Source: a bacterium
Lineage (GTDB): Bacteria; Spirochaetota; Spirochaetia; JABEVK01
Assembly (NCBI GenBank): GCA_021782055.1
Contig: JAJXVP010000036.1
Coordinates: forward strand, 1-18,708
Reading direction: 5' to 3'
DNA length: 18,708 bases
The first letter of the stretch is position 1; every line of letters starts with the position of its first letter. The notes below the pieces were generated by a model that ran no database searches, was not told where the DNA came from, and worked only from the letters and a program-made list of their open reading frames with translations. A program made the translations under genes and the position numbers. Shown piece by piece: positions 1 through 7,031 of the stretch.

Positions 1-1019
1 ATGAGTTTGGCGCCGACGCCCTGAAGTTTACCTTGGTGTACATGTCAGCCCAGGGCCAGGATATTCTTTTGGACAAAGAAGGGTTCCGCCTGGGGTCAAA
101 GTTTGCCAACAAAGTGTGGAACGCCAGCCGTTACCTGTTGATGAATTTGCCCGACGAGGGCCTGTTGGCCCCTGAACAACTTAAGTGGACTACGGTGGAC
201 CGCTGGATTTTGACACGCTTGAACGGTGCCATTCTTGCCGTCGATGAGGCGATGGCCTCGTACAAGTTCAACGACGTGGGACACGTAATTTACGAGTTCT
301 TTTGGAATGATTTTTGCGATTGGTATATTGAGGCGTCGAAACGTGACTTATCGAGCGATCAGGTAGACCAGCGCCGCCAAGCCGCGACCAAGCTGTTGCT
401 GGTGCTCGAAGAGGCCCTGCGGTTAATGCACCCCTTCTTGTCGTTCCTTACCGAAGAGATTTCGCAAAAGTTGCCCCGACATGCCCCGAACCTGGTGACC
501 GCGCCCTTTCCAGTGGTCGACCCCCAACGGGAAGATCAGGCCAGCGCCCACGCCATGCAGGTGTTGCAAGAGATTGTTTCGGGTGTCCGTGCTCTGCGGA
601 GCGAGTTTACGATACCTGCCGAAAAACAGCTGAGGGTGAGCCTTGCCCTCAGCCCCGATGCACCGGCGCGGTCGTTTTTACACGAAGAAGAATCGTTAAT
701 CCGCTTCTTTATGAATGCCGAGTCGCTGTCGTGGACCGAGCTGGGCAACAAACTGCCCGGCGCTGTTAAAGTGATCGGTACCGGCTGGGAAGCTCACGTG
801 TTTGTCAAAGAGATGGTCGATGTTCCCAAAGAACGCGAAAAGTTGCACAAGACGATCGAGAAAACTCGCAAGTATGTGCAAGCGGTTGAAGCCAAGCTGG
901 CCAACGCGGCCTTTACGGCTAACGCACCCGCCGAAGTTATCCAAGCGGAACGCACCAAACGCGACGAGGCCAGTTCTACCCTGGTGCGCTTAGAAGCGTA
1001 CTTGGCCGACTTGGGTTGA
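1..1019 (+). CDS. valS: Valyl-tRNA synthetase, C-terminal part (5' truncated by window edge)
   Basis: ValS charges tRNA-Val with valine in the cytoplasm. Only the C-terminal third is present. The reading frame is open from base 3, upstream of the first ATG, so the gene continues off the left edge. The visible start FGADALKFTL is the stretch just after the catalytic KMSKS loop in class Ia synthetases, and AQGQDI then LGSKFANKVWNASR follow as expected. The middle is the helical anticodon-binding domain. The last 65 residues form the ValRS-specific coiled coil, including the typical segment ANAAFTANAPAEVIQAER. The stop is TGA at 1017-1019. Codons are clearly richer in G+C than in the genes from 2450 onward. 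The identification is firm; the spirochaete-like wording is an impression. Confidence 0.95.
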   Translation, partial: EFGADALKFTLVYMSAQGQDILLDKEGFRLGSKFANKVWNASRYLLMNLPDEGLLAPEQLKWTTVDRWILTRLNGAILAVDEAMASYKFNDVGHVIYEFFWNDFCDWYIEASKRDLSSDQVDQRRQAATKLLLVLEEALRLMHPFLSFLTEEISQKLPRHAPNLVTAPFPVVDPQREDQASAHAMQVLQEIVSGVRALRSEFTIPAEKQLRVSLALSPDAPARSFLHEEESLIRFFMNAESLSWTELGNKLPGAVKVIGTGWEAHVFVKEMVDVPKEREKLHKTIEKTRKYVQAVEAKLANAAFTANAPAEVIQAERTKRDEASSTLVRLEAYLADLG

Positions 1020-1021
1020 GA

Positions 1022-1035
1022 CTTCGGTGGGGAGC
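1022..1035. repeat. 14-bp direct repeat, copy 1 (copy 2 at 1311-1324)
   Basis: CTTCGGTGGGGAGC occurs exactly here and again at 1311-1324. On the minus strand copy 2 encodes LPTE of the SUMF-type pseudogene, exactly at the point where its reading frame breaks. Copy 1 lies just beyond the pseudogene's stop codon. The two copies may be footprints of the rearrangement that removed the middle of the gene, or a coincidence. Confidence 0.5.
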
Positions 1036-1045
1036 TTTACCACCG
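1025..1045. terminator. Weak hairpin between converging valS and the lipoprotein pseudogene
   Basis: CGGTGG at 1025-1030 pairs with CCACCG at 1040-1045 around a 9-base loop, directly after the valS stop and overlapping the last codons of the convergent minus-strand pseudogene. There is no T-run on either side, so a classic intrinsic terminator is not supported. It is listed as the only candidate between these convergent genes. Confidence 0.2.
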
Positions 1046-1773
1046 CGCGACCCGAAAGCCAATGAAGTTAAAGGCGTTGTAGAGTTCGGCACTCCCACGG
1101 GCAGAGACTTCGCTGGCGGCGGCATTACCCGAAAAGCTGTTGCCCCGCACGACTTTTTCTAGGTTCTGCTGGGCGGTGGTTGGGCCAGAGTAATCGGTAG
1201 TGTCGGTGCCAGGATACGCAGAATACCAATCTTGGCACCATTCGCTAACATTGCCGCTCATATCATAAAGCAAAAGTTCATTTGGGCTTTTGGTGCCAAC
1301 CGGGTGTGGCCTTCGGTGGGGAGCCGGTAGCCATTGGCTGACCTATTGATTTGGACAGCGTCCCAAGCTGGCGAATCGGTAACAGGAATTTTACCCCAAA
1401 GGGCAGGGTTGGTTGAGCCTAAAATTGAGTACACCGGCGTCAAGTTTTCGAGCTGGCTGAGGTCATTGCAAAACACCAGGCACGCATACCAGTTCGCGTT
1501 CTCGAAGGGAAGAGTGGCCCCCTGGTAAAAGCTCGGGTTGGGCAATTGCGTCACCGTCTGCCACTGCGCTTCGGTTATCAGGTTGGGGCTTAACGCAAAG
1601 GAACTCACCGTCATGTTGGCCGTTCCGTTGGCAAAGGTTCCCCCCGTGATAGGAACGAGTGCCCCCAGAGTTGGTGAGTTATAATTTTGCCCAGGCTGGT
1701 TTGTGGGACTCGTGGGCGAACCGCACGCCGCCAGCCCGACCAGCGCGACCAGCGTGAAAAACCTCAACCTCAT
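1037..1773 (-). pseudogene. SUMF1/FGE-fold lipoprotein, broken by internal deletion and frameshift
   Basis: The intact relative would be an exported lipoprotein with a formylglycine-generating-enzyme (SUMF1) fold. The start at 1773 gives MRLRFFTLVALVGLAAC, a signal peptide ending in a lipobox (LAAC, about residue 17). Family landmarks follow: GALVPITGGTFANG, then LITEAQWQ, then NGYRLPTE. In intact members RLPTE continues with AEWEYAARGG and about 40 further residues. Here the sequence jumps, with a frame change at about 1308-1314, to HPVGTKSPNELLLYDMSG. It then runs through GNVSEWCQDWYSAYPG to the usual end GFRVARW, with TAA at 1037-1039. A loss of roughly 100-130 bases that is not a multiple of three explains both the missing segment and the frameshift. 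An assembly error is possible but would have to remove a whole segment. Confidence 0.8.
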
Positions 1774-1872
1774 GACCTTTTTAGTATAAGGCAACGAAAT
1801 TTCTGCGTAAATGGCACCGGCGCGAAAATTTGTAAGCACAATCACGTTAAGAACAAGCCTACATCGCGACAA

Positions 1873-1960
1873 GTTTGTGATTGTAACGCAAAGAGTTTGT
1901 GATTACATCGCGAAGAGTTTGTGACTGTAACTCGGAGAGTTTGTGATTGTAACTCGGCGT
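1873..1960. repeat. Four tandem 22-bp repeats
   Basis: Four abutting 22-base units start at 1873, 1895, 1917 and 1939. Each begins GTTTGTGA and they differ at a few positions; units 1, 3 and 4 continue with (T/C)TGTAAC, unit 2 with TTACATC. The last unit and the end of the third lie within the 51-bp segment repeated at 3300-3350, inside the gene at 3212-3526. The array therefore looks like slippage or expansion from a fragment of that gene. Twenty-two is not a multiple of three, so repeat addition destroys the frame. There are no unique spacers, so it is not CRISPR. Confidence 0.85.
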
Positions 1961-1979
1961 GAAATAGACGTGAAGCTAA
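1929..1979. repeat. 51-bp direct repeat, left copy
   Basis: Positions 1929-1979 are identical to 3300-3350, an offset of 1371 bases. After one mismatch (1980) the next five bases (CGGGG) also match, and a further 30 or so bases are diverged but alignable. The left copy is upstream of the candidate operon promoter. The right copy is codons 30-46 of the gene at 3212-3526. The intervening 1.37 kb holds the small gene at 2080, the promoter region and the first two operon genes. Confidence 0.9.
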
Positions 1980-2079
1980 TCGGGGTGAGGAGGTGGAGCA
2001 ACCCAGGACCTCGTAGGGCTGGCTTGACGCTGAAACAGACTCGATCTAGGCTTAAAACCCGTGGATGAGGAGGTCGATT

Positions 2080-2289
2080 ATGCCAAGTTCGAACAATTAT
2101 TCAGCGATTTCGCGTATCGGGCGGCTTGAGAGAATCTCGGCCATTGAACCCATTCGGCCACGCGAGCGAAGCGATGGGGCCAAGCCTTTGGGCTTTGTGC
2201 CCGAGCCTTACAAGAACGGCAAGACCTTTTTTCAGATTCTTGTGGAAGCCATAAAACTTACTCAGGATGGAAGTGGCGAGAATGGGTAA
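2080..2289 (+). CDS. Small unrecognised protein
   Basis: The gene encodes 69 residues starting MPSSNNYSAISRIGRLERIS. The start at 2080 is chosen because GAGGAGG (2067-2073) sits 6 bases upstream as a strong ribosome binding site. The protein is basic and proline-containing in its first half (EPIRPRERSD) and then has a potentially helical segment (TFFQILVEAIKLTQDG). No signal peptide, membrane segment or family motif is seen. It lies between the repeat-rich flank and the operon, with about 165 bases before the next gene. It could be an ordinary small chromosomal gene or part of the island. Confidence 0.5.
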   Translation: MPSSNNYSAISRIGRLERISAIEPIRPRERSDGAKPLGFVPEPYKNGKTFFQILVEAIKLTQDGSGENG

Positions 2290-2315
2290 GGGGGAGGGGG
2301 TGGTGATTGGTTCTA

Positions 2316-2324
2316 TGGTATACT
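2316..2324 (+). promoter_or_regulatory. Candidate extended -10 promoter for the operon
   Basis: TATACT (2319-2324) is preceded by TGG, which fits an extended -10 element (TGn-TATAAT type) that needs little from a -35 box. No good -35 is seen upstream, where the sequence is a G-rich run. A perfect TTGACA (2343-2348) lies downstream but has no convincing -10 at 16-18 bases. The region to 2450 is AT-rich and is the only non-coding gap ahead of the block 2456-14841, so the operon promoter is probably here. Confidence 0.35.
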
Positions 2325-2381
2325 CGATAACTAAATAATCTATTGACAGACTTTATTCACTGTATGGGCCTTTTACTTATA

Positions 2382-2398
2382 TGTGGAAGTTTTCCACA
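2382..2398. promoter_or_regulatory. Palindrome TGTGGAA-n3-TTCCACA, possible operator
   Basis: TGTGGAA (2382-2388) and TTCCACA (2392-2398) form a perfect 7-bp dyad with a 3-base centre. It is placed between the candidate promoter and the first operon gene, where a repressor site would be expected. The right part, TTTTCCACA (2390-2398), also fits the degenerate DnaA-box pattern TTWTNCACA. There is no T-run, so it is unlikely to be a terminator. Confidence 0.35.
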
Positions 2399-2455
2399 CA
2401 GCAAGGTTCTTTAACGAAAAAAAAGTCTTAAAACTGGAACCCGTGGGATAAGTTG

Positions 2456-3007
2456 ATGCATGAAATGACCATTGAAGATTGTAAATCTCTGATGAGCAGC
2501 CCCATTTATCAGCAATTACTACAGGATTTTTGCAGACGTAGGCCATGTGGCCCCAAAGTAAAAAAGGCTTTGCTTGAGGCTTTCATGCGAAAGATAAAGG
2601 AAGAGAAGCCAAATTTCTTTGAGAATTATACCGACTTTGACCTTAGAAATATCGATTTTCTTCAGCCCGTGCTTTGGGATCTGCTAAGTTCTGAGCTAGC
2701 AAAGTATTTTAACGGCACGAAGGACGATGTGGATATTCCCTTACGCAGGGGCTTTCTCGAACATCAATATTTGATGATCGTGGGCAGTAAAGGTTCCGAT
2801 CCTCTTGGTGATGAGATGGCTAATTTGTTTTCTGCCTGGCTGTTGTTTCAACACAGGGATTGGGTTAAAACGCTTAAAACCTTTGCCATGCACCAAGGAA
2901 ATCTCGGATTTTGGAAGAGTGATGTAGAAGGTTTTGTTAAGGACTTCCATGCTTCAGGACTTTATGAGGGGTGCTTTTCGGACCGATCGAAAGGCGGAAG
3001 TTGTTAG
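2456..3007 (+). CDS. Unrecognised helical protein, first gene of the operon
   Basis: About 183 residues are encoded from the ATG at 2456 (weak GGGA ribosome site 7 bases upstream; ATG 2465 is an alternative). The protein appears soluble and mostly helical. Landmarks are MSSPIYQQLLQDFCRRR, NIDFLQPVLWDLLSSELAKY and EMANLFSAWLLFQHRDWVK. No catalytic motif is recognised. Its 3' end overlaps the next gene (2949) by 59 bases. The overlapping frame looks more protein-like near the end than this one does (SDRSKGGSC here), so a frameshift joining the two into one longer protein is a real alternative. Its position suggests an accessory or regulatory subunit, but no function is assigned. Confidence 0.55.
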   Translation: MHEMTIEDCKSLMSSPIYQQLLQDFCRRRPCGPKVKKALLEAFMRKIKEEKPNFFENYTDFDLRNIDFLQPVLWDLLSSELAKYFNGTKDDVDIPLRRGFLEHQYLMIVGSKGSDPLGDEMANLFSAWLLFQHRDWVKTLKTFAMHQGNLGFWKSDVEGFVKDFHASGLYEGCFSDRSKGGSC

Positions 3008-3215
3008 CCGATATTCGATAGGTCGATACCTAGATAATTCCCAGTTTCTGGAACTCTTCCAGAAAGGATGGATCGGGCGTACCTCCGTGGGGGCCTATTT
3101 GCTGAGTCGCTATGTTCAGGATCAACTTGGGAACGGCAACTCGGTGATTGTTGCGACGGTGCCTACCTCGTTTGGTGAAAGAGAGAGACGGCGACGACGA
3201 GGAGAAGCTCAATGA
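2949..3215 (+). CDS. Unrecognised small protein overlapping its neighbours
   Basis: The gene encodes 88 residues from the ATG at 2949, with AAGGA (2939-2943) 5 bases upstream. The core, SRYSIGRYLDNSQFLELF then GWIGRTSVGAYLLSRYVQ, looks like real protein. The end is a run of arginines and glutamates (GERERRRRRGEAQ) that looks atypical. It overlaps the preceding gene by 59 bases in another frame, and the next gene starts at an ATGA overlap (3212-3215). It could be an independent gene or the C-terminal part of the 2456 gene after a frameshift at about 2940-2960. No family is recognised. Confidence 0.5.
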   Translation: MLQDFMRGAFRTDRKAEVVSRYSIGRYLDNSQFLELFQKGWIGRTSVGAYLLSRYVQDQLGNGNSVIVATVPTSFGERERRRRRGEAQ

Positions 3216-3526
3216 AGCCACCTTGCCAGCCCATGGCTGACTTGAAACCCAGCCGAAGTCCCGTCAGCAACAATAAACTTAAGCACATTTTGCAAATCAA
3301 ACTCGGAGAGTTTGTGATTGTAACTCGGCGTGAAATAGACGTGAAGCTAAACGGGGGAGAGGACGTGGTGCACCCCGGGAGCTTGTGCGAGAGAGAGACT
3401 GGATCGACCCTGTTTCTCATGCGCTTGGACACGGAGTCCTGGTACCAGTTCAACGAAAAATACCCTGCTTTCATCAACGACAAAATCTTTATTCTATGCT
3501 ACTATTTTAAGAACATTTTACAATAA
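3212..3526 (+). CDS. Unrecognised small protein carrying the 51-bp repeat
   Basis: The gene encodes 104 residues. The ATG at 3212 overlaps the previous stop (ATGA) and has a strong ribosome site GAGGAG (3199-3204) 7 bases upstream, so independent translation is plausible. The middle, IKLGEFVIVTRREIDVKL then ESWYQFNEKYPAF, is strand-rich and very weakly recalls the beta-roll of cyclic-nucleotide-binding domains; this is not strong enough to name it. Codons 30-46 are the 51-bp repeat shared with 1929-1979. It ends 11 bases before the helicase gene. Confidence 0.5.
   Translation: MKPPCQPMADLKPSRSPVSNNKLKHILQIKLGEFVIVTRREIDVKLNGGEDVVHPGSLCERETGSTLFLMRLDTESWYQFNEKYPAFINDKIFILCYYFKNILQ
3300..3350. 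repeat. 51-bp direct repeat, right copy
   Basis: This copy is identical to 1929-1979 and lies in frame inside the gene at 3212-3526. It contains about one and a half of the 22-bp units that are tandemly multiplied in the left copy, so this copy is probably the source. Recombination between the two copies would delete 1371 bp, including the operon's likely promoter and first two genes. Confidence 0.9.
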
Positions 3527-3537
3527 GCGGTAAAACG

Positions 3538-6500
3538 ATGAGTTCTACTTCCATTCGAGATAACCATAACCATGGTACAGTTGGCGATTTCTTAAAGGAA
3601 CATGTTAAAATCGGGTCCCAGGTCTCGATTGTATCGGCTTACTTCACAATATATGCCTACCACCAGCTTAAGGGTCAGTTAGATAAAATTGAAGGTTTAC
3701 GTTTTCTTTTTGGCGAACCAACATTTATCAAAGCGATAGATCCTGACAAGGTTGAAACCAAACAGTTTCAAATCGAAGATTCATCGCTGGTCATTCCCGT
3801 GGAAAATAGGCTTTCCCAGAAGGCAATCGCTCGTGAATGCAAAGAATGGTTGCGGAACAAAGCGGAAATACGCTCCATGGTCAAGTCCAATTTCCTACAC
3901 GGAAAACTTTATCATATTCTTCAAAGCAATGGTGTAGAAAAAGCGATTTCGGGAAGTTCTAACTTTACTGTTAATGGGCTAGGCCTTGGTGGAAATAAAA
4001 ATATTGAGTTAAACCTAGTGGTTGATTCAGATCGAGACCGTGAAGAGTTGAGGAAATGGTTTGACAGTCTTTGGAACGATTCGACGGGTTTGGTGGAAGA
4101 CGTCAAAGGAGAAGTCCTACAGTATTTAGATCAGCTGTACACAGAGAACTCCCCTGAATTTATTTATTTCAAAACTTTATTTCATGTATTCGAAAGTTTT
4201 CTTGATGAAAGCACGGAAGGTGGACTTCTTAATGAACGGACCGGATTTTTTGATTCTGGTATATGGAATGCGCTTTATGACTTTCAAAAGGATGGAGTCA
4301 AGGGTGCAATCAATAAGATTTTAAAACACAACGGTTGCATCATTGCTGATTCAGTAGGTCTGGGCAAAACCTTCGAAGCCTTGGCTGTTATCAAATATTT
4401 TGAATTGCTCAACCAAAGGGTTCTGGTGGTCTGCCCCAAAAAATTGTCGGGTAACTGGACAATCTACCAGGCTACTCAGAACCATTCGTTGAATCCTTTC
4501 CCACAAGACCGGTTTGCCTATACAGTACTATACCATACAGACATGGGTAGGCTTTCTGGAACCTCGGATGCTAATGGTGTTGACCTCGAAAGCTTCAATT
4601 GGGGTGCTTATGACCTTGTTGTTATCGATGAATCCCATAATTTTAGGGGCAACCCTATAGAAAAAGCCCGTGAAGATGGAACTACGACTATGAACAGGGC
4701 GATGTGGCTCTTAGAAAAAGTGATCAAATCGGGTGCTAAAACGCGGGTACTTATGTTATCGGCGACACCTGTCAATAACACATTGAAAGACCTTCGTAAC
4801 CAGATTGCTTTTATCACTGAAGGGAAGAATGACGCTCTCGAGGCAAGTTGCGGCATACGCAATGTCTCGCAGACTTTGCAGAATGCTCAGACTCATTTTA
4901 CGAATTGGGCAGACCCCAAGAAAAACCCCGACCGTACGCTCAAACAGCTCCTTGAGAAACTTGATTCGGGCTTTTTCAAGATTCTCGACGAATTGACCAT
5001 TGCACGTTCACGAAAACACATCAAGAGCTTTTATAACTTGACTACTATCGGTAGCTTTCCCGTCCGGGAAAAGCCCCTGTCTCTATATCCCGATATCGAC
5101 CTTACACAGAGGTTTCCCTCGTATGATAGGCTCAACAAACAGATACTTCGCTACAAGTTAGCAGTGTTTAACCCGTCGTCTTACATCAAACCTGAGTTTG
5201 AAGCCAAGTACGAGGCCATGGAGGGTGCAGAATATCTGAACTTTCGGCAGAAGGATCGAGAAAATACCTTGATCGCCATGATGAAGGTTAATTACCTCAA
5301 ACGTTTGGAAAGTTCGATTGAAGCTTTTGAAGTTTCTCTCGATCGGACCATCAAAAAGATAGAAGACCTGGAAAAGCGGATTGCTGAGTATCTCAAAACC
5401 CACAGCAATTCCGAAGGCGTCTTGGTCGCCGATGAACCTGATTTAGAGGAAATGGAATCCGAAGACTTCGATGCCGATATATGGAAAGTTGGCAAGAAAC
5501 TTAAGTTTGATTTTGTTGACCTTGATTTAGAGCGCTGGTTGGGCGACTTAAAGTCAGACAAGGATGAACTGATTGACCTTTACAACAACGCCGCCTCGGT
5601 TACCATCGAACGTGACGCAAAGTTGGCCGAACTGAAGAAACAGATTGAGGCGAAGCTTACCCGACCTTTTAACGGCGAGAATCGAAAAATCCTCATCTTT
5701 ACGGCTTTTGCTGATACTGCCCAGTACCTCTACAGTGCATTGGAGTCGTGGTATCGGACCACCTTTCACAGAGAATGCGCGTTGGTATGTGGTTCCTTTA
5801 CCAAAACGAGTTTGGGACGTAATGATTTCGACTCTATCTTGATGAACTTTTCGCCCGTGTCCAAAAAACGATCTCAGATGAAGATGAGTTTACAAGGTGT
5901 TGAAATTGACCTTTTGATTGCCACGGATTGTATTAGTGAGGGGCAGAATCTTCAGGACTGTGACCTTCTGATTAACTATGACATTCACTGGAATCCCGTG
6001 CGTATCATTCAACGGTTTGGGCGTATTGACCGCTTGGGAAGTCTCAACAAAACAATTCGCCTGATCAACTTCTGGCCTACACGAGACCTGGATGCGTATA
6101 TCAATTTAAAGGAAAGAGTAGAGGCTCGCATGGCCCTGGTTGACGTCACAGGCACTGGCGAAGATAACATTCTGAATGCTGAACAGTTGCAAGAGCTAGT
6201 CTCGGAAGATCTGAAATACCGCAACAGACAGCTCAAGCGATTGCAAGAGGAAGTTCTCGACCTAGAAGATATGGATGCTTCTGTGTCGCTGACAGACTTT
6301 TCTCTTGACGATTTTCGCATGGAGCTTCTGCGATTCCTTGAGGAAAATAGACGAAAACTGGCACAGTCACCTTTTGGGCTTTATGCCCTAGTCCCTACCC
6401 CAAAGGGGCAGGAATTTAGCCAAACTGAAAAAGACATAATAAAGCCAGGAGTTATATTCTGCTTACGCCAAAAGGCCGTTGTAGCAAGAGCTGAAGAAGT

Positions 6501-6852
6501 GAACCCCCTGTCACCTTATTTTCTGGCCTATGTACGAGAGGACGGCTCGGTGAGGTACAATTTCACCCAGCCAAAGCAAATTCTTGAAATTATGCGCTTG
6601 TTATGCCAGGGTGTAGCATCGCCCCATGCCGCTTTGTGTGATGCCTTCAGCATTGAAACAGATGATGGGAGCAAAATGGATAAGTACAGTGACTTGCTCA
6701 AAAAAGTAGCAAATGAAATAGTCAGGATCCACCAAAAACGAGAGGCTGGTAGACTTGTCACAGGTGGGCGAGGTGCTGTCCTCCTTCCCCAGATGGATCA
6801 AGTGACACACCTAGACCAACTTGAGTTGATTACCTGGTTGATTATTAAATAG
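3538..6852 (+). CDS. PLD-like domain fused to SNF2-type helicase (DrmD-like)
   Basis: This is a 1104-residue DNA translocase/nuclease candidate. Residues 1-200 form a phospholipase-D-like domain with HGK (H121, K123) followed by SGSSNF (138-143) and an NIELN segment, a single HKD-like site. Residues 250-470 are the first RecA lobe: LYDFQKDGV, Walker A DSVGLGKT (271-278), DESH (364-367) and LSATPVNN. A long charged, coiled-coil-prone insert follows at about 530-720. The second lobe has KILIFTAFADTAQY, ATDCISEGQN and motif VI IQRFGRIDRLGS (about 824-835). The C-terminal 250 residues are unassigned. The domain order resembles SNF2-like helicases of defence loci, including DrmD of class 1 DISARM; that specific family call is inference. 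The gene is 11 bases after the preceding gene, and a micro-gene starts 8 bases after its TAG. Confidence 0.9.
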   Translation: MSSTSIRDNHNHGTVGDFLKEHVKIGSQVSIVSAYFTIYAYHQLKGQLDKIEGLRFLFGEPTFIKAIDPDKVETKQFQIEDSSLVIPVENRLSQKAIARECKEWLRNKAEIRSMVKSNFLHGKLYHILQSNGVEKAISGSSNFTVNGLGLGGNKNIELNLVVDSDRDREELRKWFDSLWNDSTGLVEDVKGEVLQYLDQLYTENSPEFIYFKTLFHVFESFLDESTEGGLLNERTGFFDSGIWNALYDFQKDGVKGAINKILKHNGCIIADSVGLGKTFEALAVIKYFELLNQRVLVVCPKKLSGNWTIYQATQNHSLNPFPQDRFAYTVLYHTDMGRLSGTSDANGVDLESFNWGAYDLVVIDESHNFRGNPIEKAREDGTTTMNRAMWLLEKVIKSGAKTRVLMLSATPVNNTLKDLRNQIAFITEGKNDALEASCGIRNVSQTLQNAQTHFTNWADPKKNPDRTLKQLLEKLDSGFFKILDELTIARSRKHIKSFYNLTTIGSFPVREKPLSLYPDIDLTQRFPSYDRLNKQILRYKLAVFNPSSYIKPEFEAKYEAMEGAEYLNFRQKDRENTLIAMMKVNYLKRLESSIEAFEVSLDRTIKKIEDLEKRIAEYLKTHSNSEGVLVADEPDLEEMESEDFDADIWKVGKKLKFDFVDLDLERWLGDLKSDKDELIDLYNNAASVTIERDAKLAELKKQIEAKLTRPFNGENRKILIFTAFADTAQYLYSALESWYRTTFHRECALVCGSFTKTSLGRNDFDSILMNFSPVSKKRSQMKMSLQGVEIDLLIATDCISEGQNLQDCDLLINYDIHWNPVRIIQRFGRIDRLGSLNKTIRLINFWPTRDLDAYINLKERVEARMALVDVTGTGEDNILNAEQLQELVSEDLKYRNRQLKRLQEEVLDLEDMDASVSLTDFSLDDFRMELLRFLEENRRKLAQSPFGLYALVPTPKGQEFSQTEKDIIKPGVIFCLRQKAVVARAEEVNPLSPYFLAYVREDGSVRYNFTQPKQILEIMRLLCQGVASPHAALCDAFSIETDDGSKMDKYSDLLKKVANEIVRIHQKREAGRLVTGGRGAVLLPQMDQVTHLDQLELITWLIIK

Positions 6853-6860
6853 GATAGGTC

Positions 6861-7031
6861 ATGAATATTGAAATGAGTCGACAGGCCGTAAATGCCACTC
6901 GTGAAGCCCTAGGCGATTTTGACCTTTGCTTTTTGAATGGAAAAAGTGCCGATCCTTGGCAAGCCGAAATCGAGGTACGCAAAGTCATTTTCGATCGGCA
7001 CGACACCCCTCAAGCAGGTATTGCGATATGA
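6861..7031 (+). CDS. Micro-gene of 56 codons between helicase and methyltransferase
   Basis: The ATG at 6861 follows the helicase stop by 8 bases and has AGGATAGG just upstream as a ribosome site. The product starts MNIEMSRQAVNATREALGDF and ends with TGA at 7029-7031, overlapping the next ATG (ATGA). The composition is protein-like (EIEVRKVIFDRHD) but no family is recognised. The sealed spacing on both sides is the main argument that it is real. A frameshift from the following micro-gene is possible but less likely, since both have proper starts. Confidence 0.55.
   Translation: MNIEMSRQAVNATREALGDFDLCFLNGKSADPWQAEIEVRKVIFDRHDTPQAGIAI

Larger units (their letters stand above)
1774..2079. other. 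Gene-poor stretch with repeat remnants
   Basis: I see no intact gene in these 306 bases. The segment 1774-1860 shows nothing recognisable. At 1861-1872 there is a fragment resembling the end of a 22-bp unit, and 1873-1960 is a four-unit tandem array. From 1929 to about 2020 there is a decayed copy of codons of the gene at 3212-3526: exact for 51 bases, then visibly similar but diverging. Read in the same frame (CTC GGA GAG from 1931), it gives GEFVIVTRREIDVKL and then unrelated residues to a stop at 2066. It is therefore a gene fragment, not a gene. Confidence 0.6.

Noticed and set aside
1258..1872. Start of the lipoprotein gene upstream of 1773
   Set aside because: The signal peptide and lipobox begin cleanly at the ATG at 1773; residues further upstream do not fit a secreted protein.
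1873..1960. CRISPR-like regular repeats
   Set aside because: The 22-base units abut with no spacers, and no cas genes are present.
2343..2348. TTGACA as a -35 box for the operon
   Set aside because: No acceptable -10 lies 16-18 bases downstream (GGGCCT-like sequence there).
3163..3483. Minus-strand open frame opposite the small operon genes
   Set aside because: It is a shadow of the plus-strand frames, with no ribosome site and no recognisable protein features.
6926..7027. Upstream TTG-initiated extension of the 7028 micro-gene
   Set aside because: The residues upstream of ATG 7028 are not protein-like, and the same bases are used by the better-placed 6861-7031 frame.
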